This document shows positions 43,667 to 54,603 of a DNA stretch of 64,000 bases, one piece after another. Each line of letters begins with the position of its first letter. The stretch's first letter is position 1. Under the pieces are notes generated by a model, which had not been told where the DNA came from, did not search any database, and was given only the letters and a program-made list of their open reading frames with translations. Made by a program: the position numbers and the translations under genes. Origin of the DNA: Bos javanicus (Eukaryota; Chordata; Mammalia; Artiodactyla; Bovidae); contig NC_083890.1 in assembly GCF_032452875.1 (NCBI RefSeq), forward strand, positions 48,804,483 through 48,868,482, given 5' to 3'.

Positions 43667-44055
43667 CTGGGATATTGTTAAAAGTTGGTGGTACTGATGG
43701 TCTGACGGGAAAGTGGGCCTGGACGTGGGGTCTGAATATTAAGGCTTGAACTTGAGGTTTGCTTTGCCAGTTCTAGAGGTAAACACTTTGTCCCTCAATT
43801 TAAAAAATTAAACCATAAATCTTTGTGAGGACATTCGAACTTACAGGAGAAGCTGAATAAATTATTCCAAGTGAGCACAAAAACGTACGAAGAAATTCAA
43901 ACCACAGCCTCCTTTCTTTAATTTTTATCTAGTTACTAATTTGCGATCATATCCCTCCCACTGGAAAGAGATTAGTTTTTGGACATTACTTCTAAAGAAG
44001 CTGCTTCCCTGAGGCAGCTCAATTTGAATATTCCTTTTTTTTTTCCAGCTCCTCC
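43667..44055. other. Unique sequence, AT-rich
   Basis: No feature recognised. Confidence 0.4.
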
Positions 44056-44065
44056 TCTGCAAAGT

Positions 44066-44292
44066 GAAAGTGAAATAAAGTAAAGTCTCTCAGTCGTGTC
44101 CGATTCTTTGAGACCCCATGGTAGCCTACCAGGTTCCACCATCCATGGAATTTTCCAGGCAAGAATACTGGAGTGGATTGCCATTTCCTTCTCCAGGAGA
44201 TCTTCCCCAACCCAAGGATTGAACCCGGTCTCCCACATGGTAGGCATTTGTAGGCAGACGCTTTACTGTCTGAGCCACCAGGGCAATCCTCA
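44066..44292 (-). mobile_element. Bov-tA SINE
   Basis: Reversed full-length copy with GTGAAAGTGAAATAAAGTAA tail. GCAAAGT at 44059-44065 and 44293-44299 is a plausible 7-base TSD. Confidence 0.9.
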
Positions 44293-44299
44293 GCAAAGT

Positions 44300-45829
44300 A
44301 CCTCTGGGCAGATGAACGCCCAAACTGAGGACTGGGTTGGAGGTGGGTGGACCTGGGCCCTGGGCCCTGGGTAGCTGGAACTGCTGCAGGCTGGTCAGCA
44401 GAACTGGCCGCTGCCTGCCCCGCCCTGGGCCCTTCTTATGGGGGTGAACACCTGTGAGTCCATCTCTGCTCCCCCGCCCTGGGCCGGGCTCCGGGACAAC
44501 GGGGCTCATCCCCTGGGTGGGTGTGGCTCTGGTCTCCCTGGCTTTGCGATCTGAGTGGAGGGGTGGGGGTGTCCATTGTGAAAACAGCGTTTTCTGATGC
44601 CTTCTGACCTGCAGGGCTTCCTGCCTGCCTGTTCTTGGTGGAGGATTCGGGGTAAAGTGCTGACGAGGGGAGTGCAGGCGGTCCGCCCCGAGGGACAGGT
44701 GTCACTTGGCAGTGTGCTTGGTTCAGGGAGCCCCTCGCTGCTTGGGATGGCCGTGATCACCAGCACTGGGCCGGCAGATCACCAGGGCCGGCCGCGACTC
44801 AGGCCGTGCTGCATGCGGGAGGTTTGCCTTCGTTTGCTTGTGAAGAGCGGACAGCTCTAGTCCCAGCCGTGTGCTTCTTTGCCTTGCCCGCCACTGATTC
44901 CTCTGTCTCGGAGCCGATTCGGGTCACAGGAGGCTCAGGGGCACCAGGAACGGGCCAGGCCAGGCCTCTTGTGGCGGCAGGTTGGGGGGGAGGTACATTC
45001 TCTCTCAAGAGCTGGAGTTTCAGGAACAGCCGGTGAGGTTTTCAGGGTTTAGCACCAGCCAGCATCTGAGCTCTGGGAACAGCCTTCTTTAGCTCTTTAG
45101 GATTGGGGTTAAGGTGCCAGGAAGCTGCTGCAGGAGGGAAATGAACCATCCCTGCTCGGTCACAGATGGCCGCCAAGTGGACACCATTGAAAGACTCCGC
45201 CAACAGCCCAGAGGGTCCCACGGAACGGCCTCAGGACAGCTTTCAGAGGAGGACGGTGTCTTCTCCAACTGCTGGGCATCTCCCCGCATGCCACCCAGAA
45301 TCCGTGAGCATTGCAGCACTGGGAGGCCTGGGGCGAGGCTGGTGGCCATGGCAATGGGACAGAGAGGTCCCTGGGACTGAGACAGTGATGAGTACTGGGC
45401 AGTGGCGGTGAAGGTAGGCTGGCCGGCAGCGCAGAGCCACCTTCCTGCTGTGGAGGAAGCCCCAGAAAGCCCATCACAGACGCTGACTGGGGTCAGACTC
45501 CAAGCAGTGGGTGCAGCTGAAGCCGGGAGCTGCCAGACCCTGGCCTATGATGGACCCACCGGGCCCATCGGACAGTGAATCAGCACCCGCAGTGCTGGTC
45601 ACGTGCTGCCTGCCTGCAGAGGGTGGACCCTTGCTGAGATATTTACGTGGAAGATGCTCTCCAAAGACATGCGTCTGATGAGAGTGTGTGTTATCTTGCC
45701 CCACCTTAGGTCTCAGCCTCACACATTCACAGCCTCAGCCTGTGGATGAGAAAACAGAACCCACCCTGTGGGGAGGGGTGGCCTGTGCATGGGAAGCCTG
45801 CCCCCCGGAGCCCTGGGCTTAGTGCAAAG
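44300..45829. other. Unique sequence without a recognised gene
   Basis: GC-rich in parts (44340-44500, 44660-44960), with overlapping frames on both strands. No domain or conserved motif was recognised. Confidence 0.5.
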
Positions 45830-45965
45830 CAGCGAGTTCCAGTCCCAGCGACGCCGTGACCCCTCACGTGACCTCTCCGTGCCCCGGTTCCTTCACCCAT
45901 AAAATGGGAGCAGTGAGGTGGTCAGGGGCGCTCCAGCTCTGAATTCCCCTCTGACGGTGGACAGT
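45830..45965 (+). mobile_element. MIR SINE
   Basis: GAGTTCCAGTCCCAGCGACG, CGTGACCCCTCACGTGACCTC and CCTTCACCCATAAAATGGGAG follow the MIR consensus order closely. Confidence 0.8.
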
Positions 45966-46164
45966 AGAGTAACAGATCGTGCGGCCCTTTTATTAGTTCT
46001 GTCTTCATTTTCTCTGTCTCCTGAAGCCATCGGCTGGAGTCGAGGACAAGCTCTGCAAGTTGATGGCTTTCATTTTCTGCTCTCCTTTTGCCCCCCACCC
46101 CATCCTTCTCTCCCTTCTTTTCTGCATTTCTTCCTTTTTTTGAAATTTAATTGTATTTTATATT

Positions 46165-46375
46165 GGTGGTTTCCATGGTGGTTCAGATGGTAAAGCGTCT
46201 GCCTGCAATGCAGGAGACCTGGGTTTGATCCCTGGGTCAGGAAGATCCCCTGGAGAAGGAAGTGGCAACCCACTCCAGTACTCTTGCCTGGAGAATCGCA
46301 CGGACAGAGGAGCCTGGTGGACTAGAGTCCATGGGGTCGCAAAGAGTTGGACACGACTGAGCCACTTCACGTTCA
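46165..46375 (+). mobile_element. Bov-tA SINE with 10-base TSD
   Basis: Full head (CATGGTGGTTCAGATGGTAA), near-consensus throughout. ATTTTATATT is duplicated at 46155-46164 and 46376-46385. Confidence 0.95.
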
Positions 46376-46433
46376 ATTTTATATTAGATAAAACATAAAT
46401 ATTTATATCTTCAATTTCATATTAGAGCATTTG

Positions 46434-46507
46434 TTGTTGCTGTTCAGTGGTTCAGTCGTGTCCAGCTCTTTGTGACCCCGTGGTCGCCAGGCTTCCCTGC
46501 CCTTCCT
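46434..46507 (-). mobile_element. Short BovB/Bov 3' fragment
   Basis: Reversed GTTCAGTCGTGTCCAGCTCT through CCAGGCTTCCCTGCCC, about 70 bases. Confidence 0.8.
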
Positions 46508-46657
46508 ATTATAACAGAGCACGGTGACTGAGTGTGTTAGTTTCAGGCGTACTGCAAAGGAGTGCAATTATACACAGGCATGTGTCCATTCCTGACTTTC
46601 TTCCTAACTCTTGCAAGTATCATCAGCTGCAGAACTTGATGGGCATTTTGCTAAGGT

Positions 46658-47611
46658 TCAGTTCAGTTGCTCAGTCATGTCCGACTCTTTGCAACCCCAT
46701 GAATTGCAGCACACCAAGCCTCCCTGTCCATCACCCTCCCCTGGAGTTCACTCAGACTCACGTCCATCGAGTCAGTGATGCCATCCAGCCATCTCATCCT
46801 CTGTCGTCCCCTTCTCCTCCTGTCCCCAATCCCTTCCAGCATCAGAGTCTTTTCCAATGAGTCAACTCTTCACATGAGGTGGCCAAAGTACTGGAGTTTC
46901 CGATTTAGCATCATTCCTTCCAAAGAAATCCCAGGACTGATCTCCTTCAGAATGGACTGGTTGGATCTCCTTGCAGTCCAAAGAACCCTCAAGAGTCTTC
47001 TCCAACACCACAGTTCAAAAGCATCAATTCTTTCGCACTCAGCCTTCTTCACAGTCCAACTCTCACATGCATACATGACCACTGGAAAAACCATAGCCTT
47101 GACTAGATGGACCTTTGTTGGCAAAGTAATGTCTCTGCTTTTCAATATACTATCTAGGTTGGTCATAACTTTCCTTCCAAGGAGTAAGCGTCTTTTAATT
47201 TCATAGCTGCAGTCACCATCTGCAGTGATTCTGGAGCCTCCCAAAAATAAAGTCTGACACTGTTTCCACTGTTTCCCCATCTACTTCCCATGAAGTGATG
47301 GGACCAGATGCCATGATCTTCATCTTCTGAATGTTGAGCTTTAAGCCAACTTTTTCACTCTCCACTTTCACTTTCATCAAGAGGCTTTTGAGTTCCTCTT
47401 CACTTTCTGCCATAAGGGTGGTGTCATCTGCATATCTGAGGTTATTGATATTTCTCCCAGCAATCTTGATTCCAGCTTGTGCTTCTTCCAGCCCAACATT
47501 TCTCATGATGTACTCTGTATATAAGTAAATAAGCAGGGTGACAATATACAGCTTTGATGTACTCCTTTTCCTATTTGGAAGCAGTCTGTTGTTCCATGTC
47601 CAGTTCTAACC
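46658..47611 (-). mobile_element. BovB LINE, 5'-truncated, with 11-base TSD
   Basis: The largest BovB copy here (954 bases). TTTGCTAAGGT is duplicated at 46647-46657 and 47612-47622. On the minus strand, 47213-47506 encodes the palm of the reverse transcriptase, with the catalytic YADD inside NLRYADDTTLMAESEEEL. 46870-47280 encodes the downstream C-terminal part (KVMTNLDSILKSRDITLP). The two lie in different frames, so the ORF is broken and the element cannot move on its own. Confidence 0.96.
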
Positions 47612-47622
47612 TTTGCTAAGGT

Positions 47623-47815
47623 AGACGGTTGTAAAAAGTTGCTGTGTCTCCTCACCTGCTGCATGACCCCAACCCTCCTTCAGGCTAAGCTCCCCGGGCT
47701 CACTTCCCCATCCACTCTCCCAGCGCAGGCGCCCATCTGAATTCCAAGCTGCTGGTCCCGTGCCGTTTTTTGTCCCAACCCTGACACTGAATCATCTGAA
47801 ATTGTTTATCTGAGG
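47623..47815. other. Unique spacer
   Basis: Nothing recognised. Confidence 0.4.
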
Positions 47816-47930
47816 CACTGATTCTCAACTCTAGGAAATTAAAAAAAAAAAAAAAAATCAGTGCCTGGAGATTCAGATGCAATTGACTTTCACTGGTGTT
47901 TTTAATGTTCCCCAAATGATGCAAAAGTAG
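47816..47930. mobile_element. Possible hAT-Charlie MITE
   Basis: GGCACTGATTCTCAACTCTAG at left, a 16-base A run, then AGTGCCTGGAGATTCAGATG resembles MER20/MER3-type elements. Ends are unclear. Confidence 0.45.
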
Positions 47931-47943
47931 AATCGCTATGAAA

Positions 47944-48115
47944 CGAAAGTGAAAGTGTCAGCCCCTCACTTTGCGACCCCATGGACTCGAGTTCTCCAGG
48001 CCTCTCGGTCCATGGAATTCTCCAGGTCAGAACACTAGAGAAGCGAGAGAATACTAGGAGAAATGCGTTGGCGTTTCTTCCCAATGCAGGGATCAAACCT
48101 GCACCCCTTCGCAGA
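47944..48115 (-). mobile_element. Diverged Bov-tA SINE
   Basis: Reversed tail (GAAAGTGAAAGTGTCAGCCC), body with a local rearrangement (GAGAAGCGAGAGAATACTAG) and the B box GGGATCAAACCTGC. The head is lost. Confidence 0.75.
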
Positions 48116-48654
48116 GATCCAGACTTGGAACGTCGGCCGTAATTATAGAGATTCCTCAGCAGAGTGTGCATGCTCTTCCTCCCTCACCAAACCACAGACG
48201 GACGTGAGCCTGGGGTGGAGCCCGAGGCAGCCAGGAGAAAGGCGTTTGAAGTATTTTTTAAATTAAAAAAACTAACAATTTCATGTGAATCAATGGAATG
48301 TATTTATTACAATATAAAAATAATCTCCTCCCCAAGTATCTGTGTACAGCTGCAGCCTCAGGAAGGTGTCCTGGGACTGCTGGGGGGCCTGGGAACACGC
48401 CCCACCCCACCCAGAGGCGCTGCCCCTGCTCCAGCTCCCACTGCGCCCGACCCGAAACCCCACCTCCTATCGGACCCTCCTGCTTCCCTCACGCTCACTC
48501 ACTTCCTGTCTTGACCTGTTCCGCCACTGTTCTCTCTCACCACCAGCTATCTCCCGCCTTCACTCTGGTCTCTGCCAAGTGTGGGTCCAAGGTCAAGTGC
48601 CGCAACTGTGCTCACGGTCACCCCCATACCCAGGACCTCCCACTACACCCTCCC
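48116..48654. other. Unique sequence
   Basis: C-rich toward the minisatellite (48390-48650). Nothing else recognised. Confidence 0.45.
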
Positions 48655-49141
48655 CCATAGATCCCCCGTCCCCGGAATGGACCCCACCCTCCGGAATGGA
48701 CCCCACCTTCCAGGATGGACCCTACCCTCCGGGATGGATCCCCACCTCCTACAAAGACCCCACCCTCCCGGGTAGACCCCACCCTCCTGGGTAGACCCCA
48801 CCCTCCTGGGTAGACCCTCCCCCCTCCTGGATGGACCCCACCCTCTGGGTAGACCCACCCTCCTGGATGGACCCCACCCTCCTGGGTAGACCCCACCCTC
48901 CTGGGTAAACCCCACCCTCCTGGATGGACCCCACCCTCCTGGGTAGACCCCACCCTCCTGGGTAAACCCCACCCTCCTGGATGGACCCCACCCTCCTGGG
49001 TAGACCCCACCCTCCTGGGTAGACCCCACCCTCCTGGATGGACCCCACCCTCCTGGGTAGACCCCACCCTCCTGGGTAGACCCCACCCTCTGGGTAGACC
49101 CCACCCTCCTGGGTAGACCCCACCCTCTGGGTAGACTCCAC
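48655..49141. repeat. 19-base minisatellite with 57-base higher-order units
   Basis: The basic unit is ACCCCACCCTCCTGGGTAG and variants (ending GGATGG, GGGTAG or GGGTAA). In the middle the order GGATGG - GGGTAG - GGGTAA/G repeats exactly: GGATGG ends at 48870, 48927, 48984 and 49041, 57 bases apart. The left third is degenerate (GGAATGG and CGGGATGG variants); the right end has units shortened by one base. Since 3 x 19 is divisible by three, all minus-strand frames remain open (up to 200 codons) as glycine-rich repeats. These are not genes. Confidence 0.97.
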
Positions 49142-49605
49142 CCATAATGTCCAGCCCCACCATCAGCTTTCTTCCTGCGGGCTTTTGGGCGGTGGTGTTT
49201 TGGAGCGAAAAGGATGCCAAAGGGTCCCCTCAGGCTCATGTCATCTAGCTTCTCCTGGGCTCTCCAGAGTCAGCACTAGTTTAATCCCCTCCCTCCTGCA
49301 AACTTGCCTGGTGTCCCACTGATCGAGGAGCCCTCGCTGCCCCCTGCTGTGGCACAGGGCCCTTCATCACTCCCTTTTCTGCACAATCTGTGTTTCCCTC
49401 ACCAAAGGATAGTTCTGTGTTATTCTTAGAACTGGGCTTACGGTCTTCTGCTCCCTGCACCCTTCAGAACTTTGGCTTCTCCCTCCAGCTCCCAGAGCAG
49501 ACCTGCCTCCCTCTTTCCATGGAAGGTCTCATCTTCCCTGGCTCCAACCCTCTCCTTTCTCCCTGTCTGCTTACACAGGGCACCTGCATGGCACCTTGGC
49601 AAGGT
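49142..49605. other. Unique sequence with a CTCF-like motif
   Basis: GCTGCCCCCTGCTGTGG (about 49336-49352) resembles the reversed CTCF core. No other feature. Confidence 0.4.
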
Positions 49606-49617
49606 GTTTGCAAGCCC

Positions 49618-49829
49618 CTGATGGCTCAGACGGTAAAGAATCTGCCTGCAGTGCAGGAGACCCAGTTTCCATCCCTGGATTGGGAAGATCCCCTGGAGAA
49701 GGAAATGGCAACCCGCTCCAGTATTCTTGCCTGAAGAATCCCATGGACAGAGGAATCTGGCAGGCTACAGTCCATGGGGTTGCAAAGATTTGGACATAAC
49801 TGAGTGACTTCACCTTCTTTCTTTCTTTC
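49618..49829 (+). mobile_element. Bov-tA SINE with (TTTC)n tail
   Basis: TSD TTGCAAGCCC at 49608-49617 and 49830-49839. The tail is a short TTTC microsatellite. Confidence 0.95.
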
Positions 49830-49839
49830 TTGCAAGCCC

Positions 49840-50224
49840 TGCTTGAGCCGATCAGGGGAGATCGTGGTCAGAGAGCAGACGCCACCCGCTTCCCCTGAAC
49901 CCAGCATGGCCTGGGATTTTCTTTCTCTGCCCGGCTGCTCTGATCCAAGCCTCTGCCCCTTGGGACCGCCTGCCAACCCAGGGCCTGTCTCCTATGGATA
50001 ACCACAGAGAACCCACAGAAATGGGGATCAATCACTGCCTTGCGGCTCCGAGGATGGGAAGCTGCGGAGACCTGCAGGGTGCTGCTGTGCACAGTCTGTG
50101 GTGGAGGTCCCTGGAGAAGACCCCTGGGAGCCAGGGAGCGTGTGGGCCAAACGCCACCTCCGAACTCAGAGCCCAGCACTCCTTCCACTCCCGCCCACAC
50201 CCACCGGCTTCATCAGCAATTTTT
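49840..50224. other. Unique sequence
   Basis: No feature recognised. Confidence 0.4.
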
Positions 50225-50860
50225 GTTGGACTTAAAAAATAATGATTTATTGAGGTGAAGCTCACATAACATCAACTTCACCAAAGCAGCAGTTGCATGG
50301 CGTTTAGCATATTTACAATGGCGTGCACACACCACCCTGGCGAGGTCCAGAGTGTTTTCATCAGCCCAGAAGTTCCCCCGGCCTCCCTCCCAGCCCCGGC
50401 AACCGCTGCGCTGATTTCCGTCCCTGCGGATTCATCTGTTCTGGAGGTTTCCTATAAATGGAATCAGACCGTGTGTGACCTTTGTGACTGCTTTTTTTCC
50501 CCTTTAGCATCATGTTTTCAAGGGTCATCGGTGCCGTAGTGTGTATCAGTACATGCTTCATCCCTTTGTTCTCTTGTGAATTTTTCCATTGTGGTCAAGT
50601 ACGCATAACATAAAATTTACCATCGGATGTATTTTCAGCATACCGTTCAGTGGTCAATATTAAATACATGCGCTTTGTGCAATCATCACCTCTGTCGTCT
50701 CCAGAACGCTTCATCTTTCTCAGCTGAATCTCCGTCTCCATCAAACACTATTTCCCACATCCCGCCCCCCACCCCCCAACACTCCTGGCAACCCCTGCTG
50801 TGTGTGTCTCTATGATTTCTACTCTAAGTGTCTCATGTGAATGGAATGAGAGGCAATTTC
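50225..50860 (-). mobile_element. Old L1 3' region
   Basis: Reversed: GATTTATTGAGGTGAAGCTC, ACACCACCCTGGCGAGGTCC, CAACCGCTGCGCTGATTTCC, then a second similar start ATAACATAAAATTTACCATC and CAATCATCACCTCTGTCGTC. Probably two L1M-type fragments in tandem. Confidence 0.85.
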
Positions 50861-50865
50861 TTTTT

Positions 50866-51170
50866 TTTTTTTTTAAATTAAAACAAATTTTTGGCCGCTC
50901 TGGGTCTTTGCTTCTGCAGGAAGGTTTTCTCTGGTTGTGGCGAGCTGGGGCTGCTCTCTAGGTGCGGAGCTGGGGCGTCTCACTGTGGCGGCTTCTCTCG
51001 TCCTGGATCACGGGCTCCAGAGCGTCTGGGCTTCATTTGTTGTGGCTTGCGGGCTGCGGAGGGCAGACTCAGTGGCTGCGGTGTGTGGGCTTAGTTCCCG
51101 ACCTGGGATTGAACCTGTGTCCCGTGCATTGGCAGGTGGATTCTTCTCCACTGGACCACCAGGGAAGTCC
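50866..51170 (-). mobile_element. CHR-type SINE, full length
   Basis: Best CHR copy in the window: T-rich tail (50866-50890), CTGGGTCTTTGCTTCTGCAG, GTGGCGGCTTCTCTCGTCC, GGGCTTCATTTGTTGTGGCT, and reversed head ACCTGGGATTGAACCTGTGT through CCACCAGGGAAGTCCC. Confidence 0.92.
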
Positions 51171-51401
51171 CGAGAGACCCTTCTTAGAGTAAAAACAGGC
51201 TTTCATCAGTCCTGTCTCTCCTCACACAGCCCTGCAGCTCAGGACCCCCTGCATTCTGTCTGCTGGCGAGGATCCTATGGGGCTTCGTTGGAGACTCACA
51301 GCTGATGCTGCTCGGGAACCAAAGGAAAACCCGGGAGGATGCAGTGCCTTCCTGCCTCCTCCTGGAAAACCTCCATTTCCGGGCAGCACTTTCACTGTGA
51401 C
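51171..51401. other. Unique spacer
   Basis: Nothing recognised. Confidence 0.4.
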
Positions 51402-52097
51402 TGTTACCAAGTCCAAGCCTGTGCTGGTCGCTGAGCAACAGGTCAAAACATCAAGAGCCGAGTTGTGTGGTAAGGAAGAGAGACTTTATTTAAGGCAGTA
51501 GATAGAGATGGTGGTGGACTCATGTCCCAAAGAACCATCTGTCTGAGTTAGAATTCAAGTTTTTTGATACTCAAAGGGGGAGGGAATAAAGTCAAACATT
51601 TCCCAGTTCTGTTCAGCTTCCAGAGGGAATGTGATAATTTCTTCCTTCCTGCAGTGGTTCACAAGTAGGCCTGATCAGGATGTTGCCTGTGAGCTAAACG
51701 AGGGTCGGAGAAGGCAATGGCACCCCACTCCAGTACTCTTGCCTGGAAAATCCCATGGACCGAGGAGCCTGGTGGGCTGCAGTCCATGGGGTCGCAACTG
51801 AGCGACTTCACTTTCGCTTTTCACTTTCATGCATTGGAGAAGGAAATGGTAACCCACTCCAGTGTTCTTGCCTGGAGAATCCCAGGGACAGGGGAGCCTG
51901 GTGGGCTGCCGTTTATGGGGTTGCACAGAGTCAGACACGACTGACGTGACTTAGCAGCAGCAGCAAACAAAGGTAGTTTAGCCTAATGCTCATTACCTGG
52001 AAGGCAGGGTCCCCAGAGATGAGCCATTATGTATAATTTAAGCTTAAAGGCAACGTCCCTTTAGTGATTAACTTGCAATCTTATCCCATCACTGACA
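51402..52097 (-). mobile_element. 3' LTR of an endogenous retrovirus, split by a Bov-A2
   Basis: Same family as the solo LTR at 6880-7365: it starts TGTTACCAAGTCCAAG and shares the AGATGGTGGTGGACTCATGTC-type region. Its AATAAA signal is the reverse of 51485-51490. The U3 end is probably at 52097 (..CACTGACA), followed by a purine-rich tract on the minus strand (52098-52119) as expected just upstream of a 3' LTR. Without the 257-base SINE it would be about 435 bases. Confidence 0.75.
51707..51963 (+). mobile_element. Bov-A2 SINE within the LTR
   Basis: Dimer lacking about 20 bases of the first monomer's end (GGGTCGCAACTGAGCGAC). Flanks AAACGAGGG and AAACAAAGG look like a decayed TSD. Opposite in orientation to the LTR. 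Confidence 0.93.
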
Positions 52098-53260
52098 TCT
52101 CCAACCTCCTGGGTCCTCCAGATGGCATGGTTCCAGGAGCGGGTGTGTGTGTGTGAGCTGAAGTCTGGACCTCCTGCGTTGCCACTAAGAGCTAATATCC
52201 TCTGCAGTGTGGGCTGGAGCAATGTTCCCAGGTGGAGAACGTTTTGCCTTCAGGATCAAATGAGGCACAGCCAGCACTGTGTTTCCTTCTCTGTGGTAAG
52301 GGACACAAGACGCAGAAGTTTGTCTTTTTCCTTGGAGGCCACATTCAGGCGTCCTCTAGCCGCCGGACTCCTGAAAACATCAATGACGTGTAAGCCCCGA
52401 ATCTTCACGGGCTCTGTCTGCCATCCTCTCTAACGCCTGTATTTCACCAAGGCGAACTTGTTATTTCTTCTGTCCAATCACCACGATGTCATCGTGTTCT
52501 GTAGGATGCTAGGTGGTCCACACAGCTTCAGGCCATTTTATGAAGAAGACAGGAGTTCCTGTAGCCATGGGCAAAGTGCTAACTGAATACGGTTTTCCAT
52601 CCCACATAAATGCAAACTGTTCCTAATCCTCTTTCTTGATTGGAATTGAGAAGAAAGCATCTGCCAGGTCAATGAGTGTTTGTCATGGACCGAATCCAAC
52701 GCAGTCCCTGAGAACAGGGCGGCTATTTGTTTTGTTGGTTGTAGATTATAGTCATTCCCTCGGATCTATTCAGCTTCTGTAGAGACCAGACTGGTGCATT
52801 AAATGGAGACAGAATTGCTACAATGACTTTGTACCCCCGAGGTCTTTAATAGTGATACAAATTTCTGCCACCCTTCTCAGAATGCAATATTGTTTTTGAT
52901 TTACTGCCTTGATGGACTGGGATATTTTCAGAGGTTTCTGTTTGGTGTCCTCTGCTACGATAGGACTTACCCCAGGGACAAGGGTCCCAGTGTTGAAGAT
53001 AATCCAGCCACTAAGTATAGCCGTTACGATTGTAAGGAAGTGGCCATAGGTGTGTCGGTGGAAAAAGCAGGACCATCTAGAGATGGACATCAACCAGAAC
53101 TCTATTTATTGCCAGGCCCCCACTCTAAAAAGAGGGCCATGATGACACTCTGGATCTTCAGGGGTCAATGTCAATTTGGACCCAATAGTTCTTACATTAT
53201 CTGGGTCTTACACTTTCCCCAGTGATTACTTATCTAGGAAATGACCTTCTCAGGGGTGCT
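52098..53260 (-). pseudogene. Endogenous retrovirus internal region (pol remnant)
   Basis: Minus-strand translation shows reverse-transcriptase-like text at about 52830-52480, including the region leading to the catalytic aspartate pair (52488-52493). The residue before the pair is not the usual tyrosine pattern. Multiple stops and frame breaks lie on either side, and only ~340 bases separate this point from the 3' LTR. Most of the downstream pol and all of env are therefore deleted; no gag or 5' LTR was found upstream. Class is probably ERV1-like, from the LTR. Not functional. Confidence 0.7.
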
Positions 53261-53263
53261 ATT

Positions 53264-53722
53264 GATATAAGTTGAGTTGTGTTCCCCCCCAAAGAAGACA
53301 GGTTGAAGTCCCAACCCCCATATGTGTGGTGACCTTGTTTGGAAATAAGATTTTTTGCAGGTTTAACCACAGTGGGATGAGTTCAGTTCATGAAGGTGGA
53401 CCCCAGTCCGATGTAACTGGAGCCATTATAAAAAGGGACAGTTTGACCACAGAGAAAGACCTGCCCAGAGGAAAGAGGGTGTAAAGACACATGGAGAAAT
53501 CCACATGGAGCTGGGGGACTGGGGTGATGTATCTGCCAGAGCTTCCTGGAGAAGCACCAGAAGCCAGCAAGGAGCCAGGAGAGATCACCTGCAGGTCTGA
53601 GAGGGAGCCTGGCCCTGCCCACACCCTGCTATCAGACTTCTGGCTTCCAGAACCGTAAGCAAATAAACTTTTCTTCTCTTCGGTCACCTACTTGGGGTGC
53701 TTTAGGAAACGAATACAACTAT
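53264..53722 (+). mobile_element. MaLR/MLT1 LTR
   Basis: TTGAGTTGTGTTCCCCCCCA, GTTGAAGTCCCAACCCCCAT, GACCTTGTTTGGAAATAAGA, CTGGCTTCCAGAACCGTAAG and AATAAA at about 53662-53667. Nearly full length, no internal region. Confidence 0.88.
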
Positions 53723-53790
53723 GATCCCAGTAGAGCTGGCAGTGGTGTTGCAGAGCCCCGCCGCTTCAGTCAGTGGGTTCCATATCTGAG

Positions 53791-54008
53791 GGCCTCCCAG
53801 GTGGCACTAGCAGTAAAGAATCTGCTGCCAGTGCAGGAGATGCAGGGGACGCAGGTTCGATCCCTGGTCCAGGAAGATCCCCTGGAGAAGAACATAGCAG
53901 CCCACCTGCGTATTCTTGCCTGGAAGATCCCATGGACAGAGAAGCCTGGTGGGCTACAGTCCATGGGGTCGCAGAAGAGTCGGACACGACTGAGCAACTA
54001 AACAGCAA
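53791..54008 (+). mobile_element. Bov-tA SINE
   Basis: Head GGCCTCCCAGGTGGCACTAG, perfect B box GGTTCGATCCC, an 11-base duplication near the B box (GATGCAGGGGACGCAG), complete tail. Confidence 0.92.
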
Positions 54009-54195
54009 CGAGAGCATCTAGGAGCTGAGAGAAGAGGTGGGAGGCTCCGAGGGCCCGAGAGAGGCTGGAGGACCCTGGATTGAGATCCAGCTGTGGCCTC
54101 AGTGGAGGGAGGAAGGCATCAGTGCAGGTCTAAGAAAGCTTCAGCCAGGCCGATGGGGAGTCCTAATGCCAAAGCCTTTCTCTCTCTCTCTCTCT

Positions 54196-54315
54196 TTTTA
54201 ATTTTTTGGCTGTAACTTGCAGCTTGTGGGATCTCCATTCCCTGATCAAGGATTGAATCTGGGCCACATCAGCGAAAGCCTGGAATCCTAACCACTAGGC
54301 AACCAGGAAACTCCT
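54196..54315 (-). mobile_element. CHR-type SINE, partial, with (TC)n
   Basis: A TC run (54178-54195) precedes the T-rich tail. Reversed tRNA half: CTGATCAAGGATTGAATCTG, CCTAACCACTAGGCAACCAG. Confidence 0.8.
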
Positions 54316-54407
54316 ACCAAAGCCGTTCTTTAGAGGAACCCACATGTCCCAGACATAAAGATCTCCCCCTTTTGAACAAAAGACCCTCCATTGCTTTGTG
54401 AATCGAG

Positions 54408-54603
54408 GCTGATGGTGGTGCTAGTGGTAAAAAACTCGCCTGCCAATGCAGGAGACCTAAGAGTCGGGAAGATCCCCTGGAGAAGGGCATGGCAACCCAC
54501 TCCAGGATTCTTGCCTGAAGAGCCCCATGGACAGAGGAGCCTGGTGGGCCACAGTCCACAGGGTCGCACAGAGTCAGACACAACTGAAGCGTCTTAGCAC
54601 ACA
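54408..54603 (+). mobile_element. Bov-tA SINE
   Basis: Head GGCTGATGGTGGTGCTAGTG, with a deletion removing the B box (GAGACCTAAGAGTCGGGAAG). Body and tail normal. Confidence 0.9.

Noticed and set aside
48618..49239. Three overlapping minus-strand open frames up to 200 codons, glycine-rich
   Set aside because: Entirely produced by the 19-base minisatellite, whose 57-base trimer keeps every frame open; no start context or homology.
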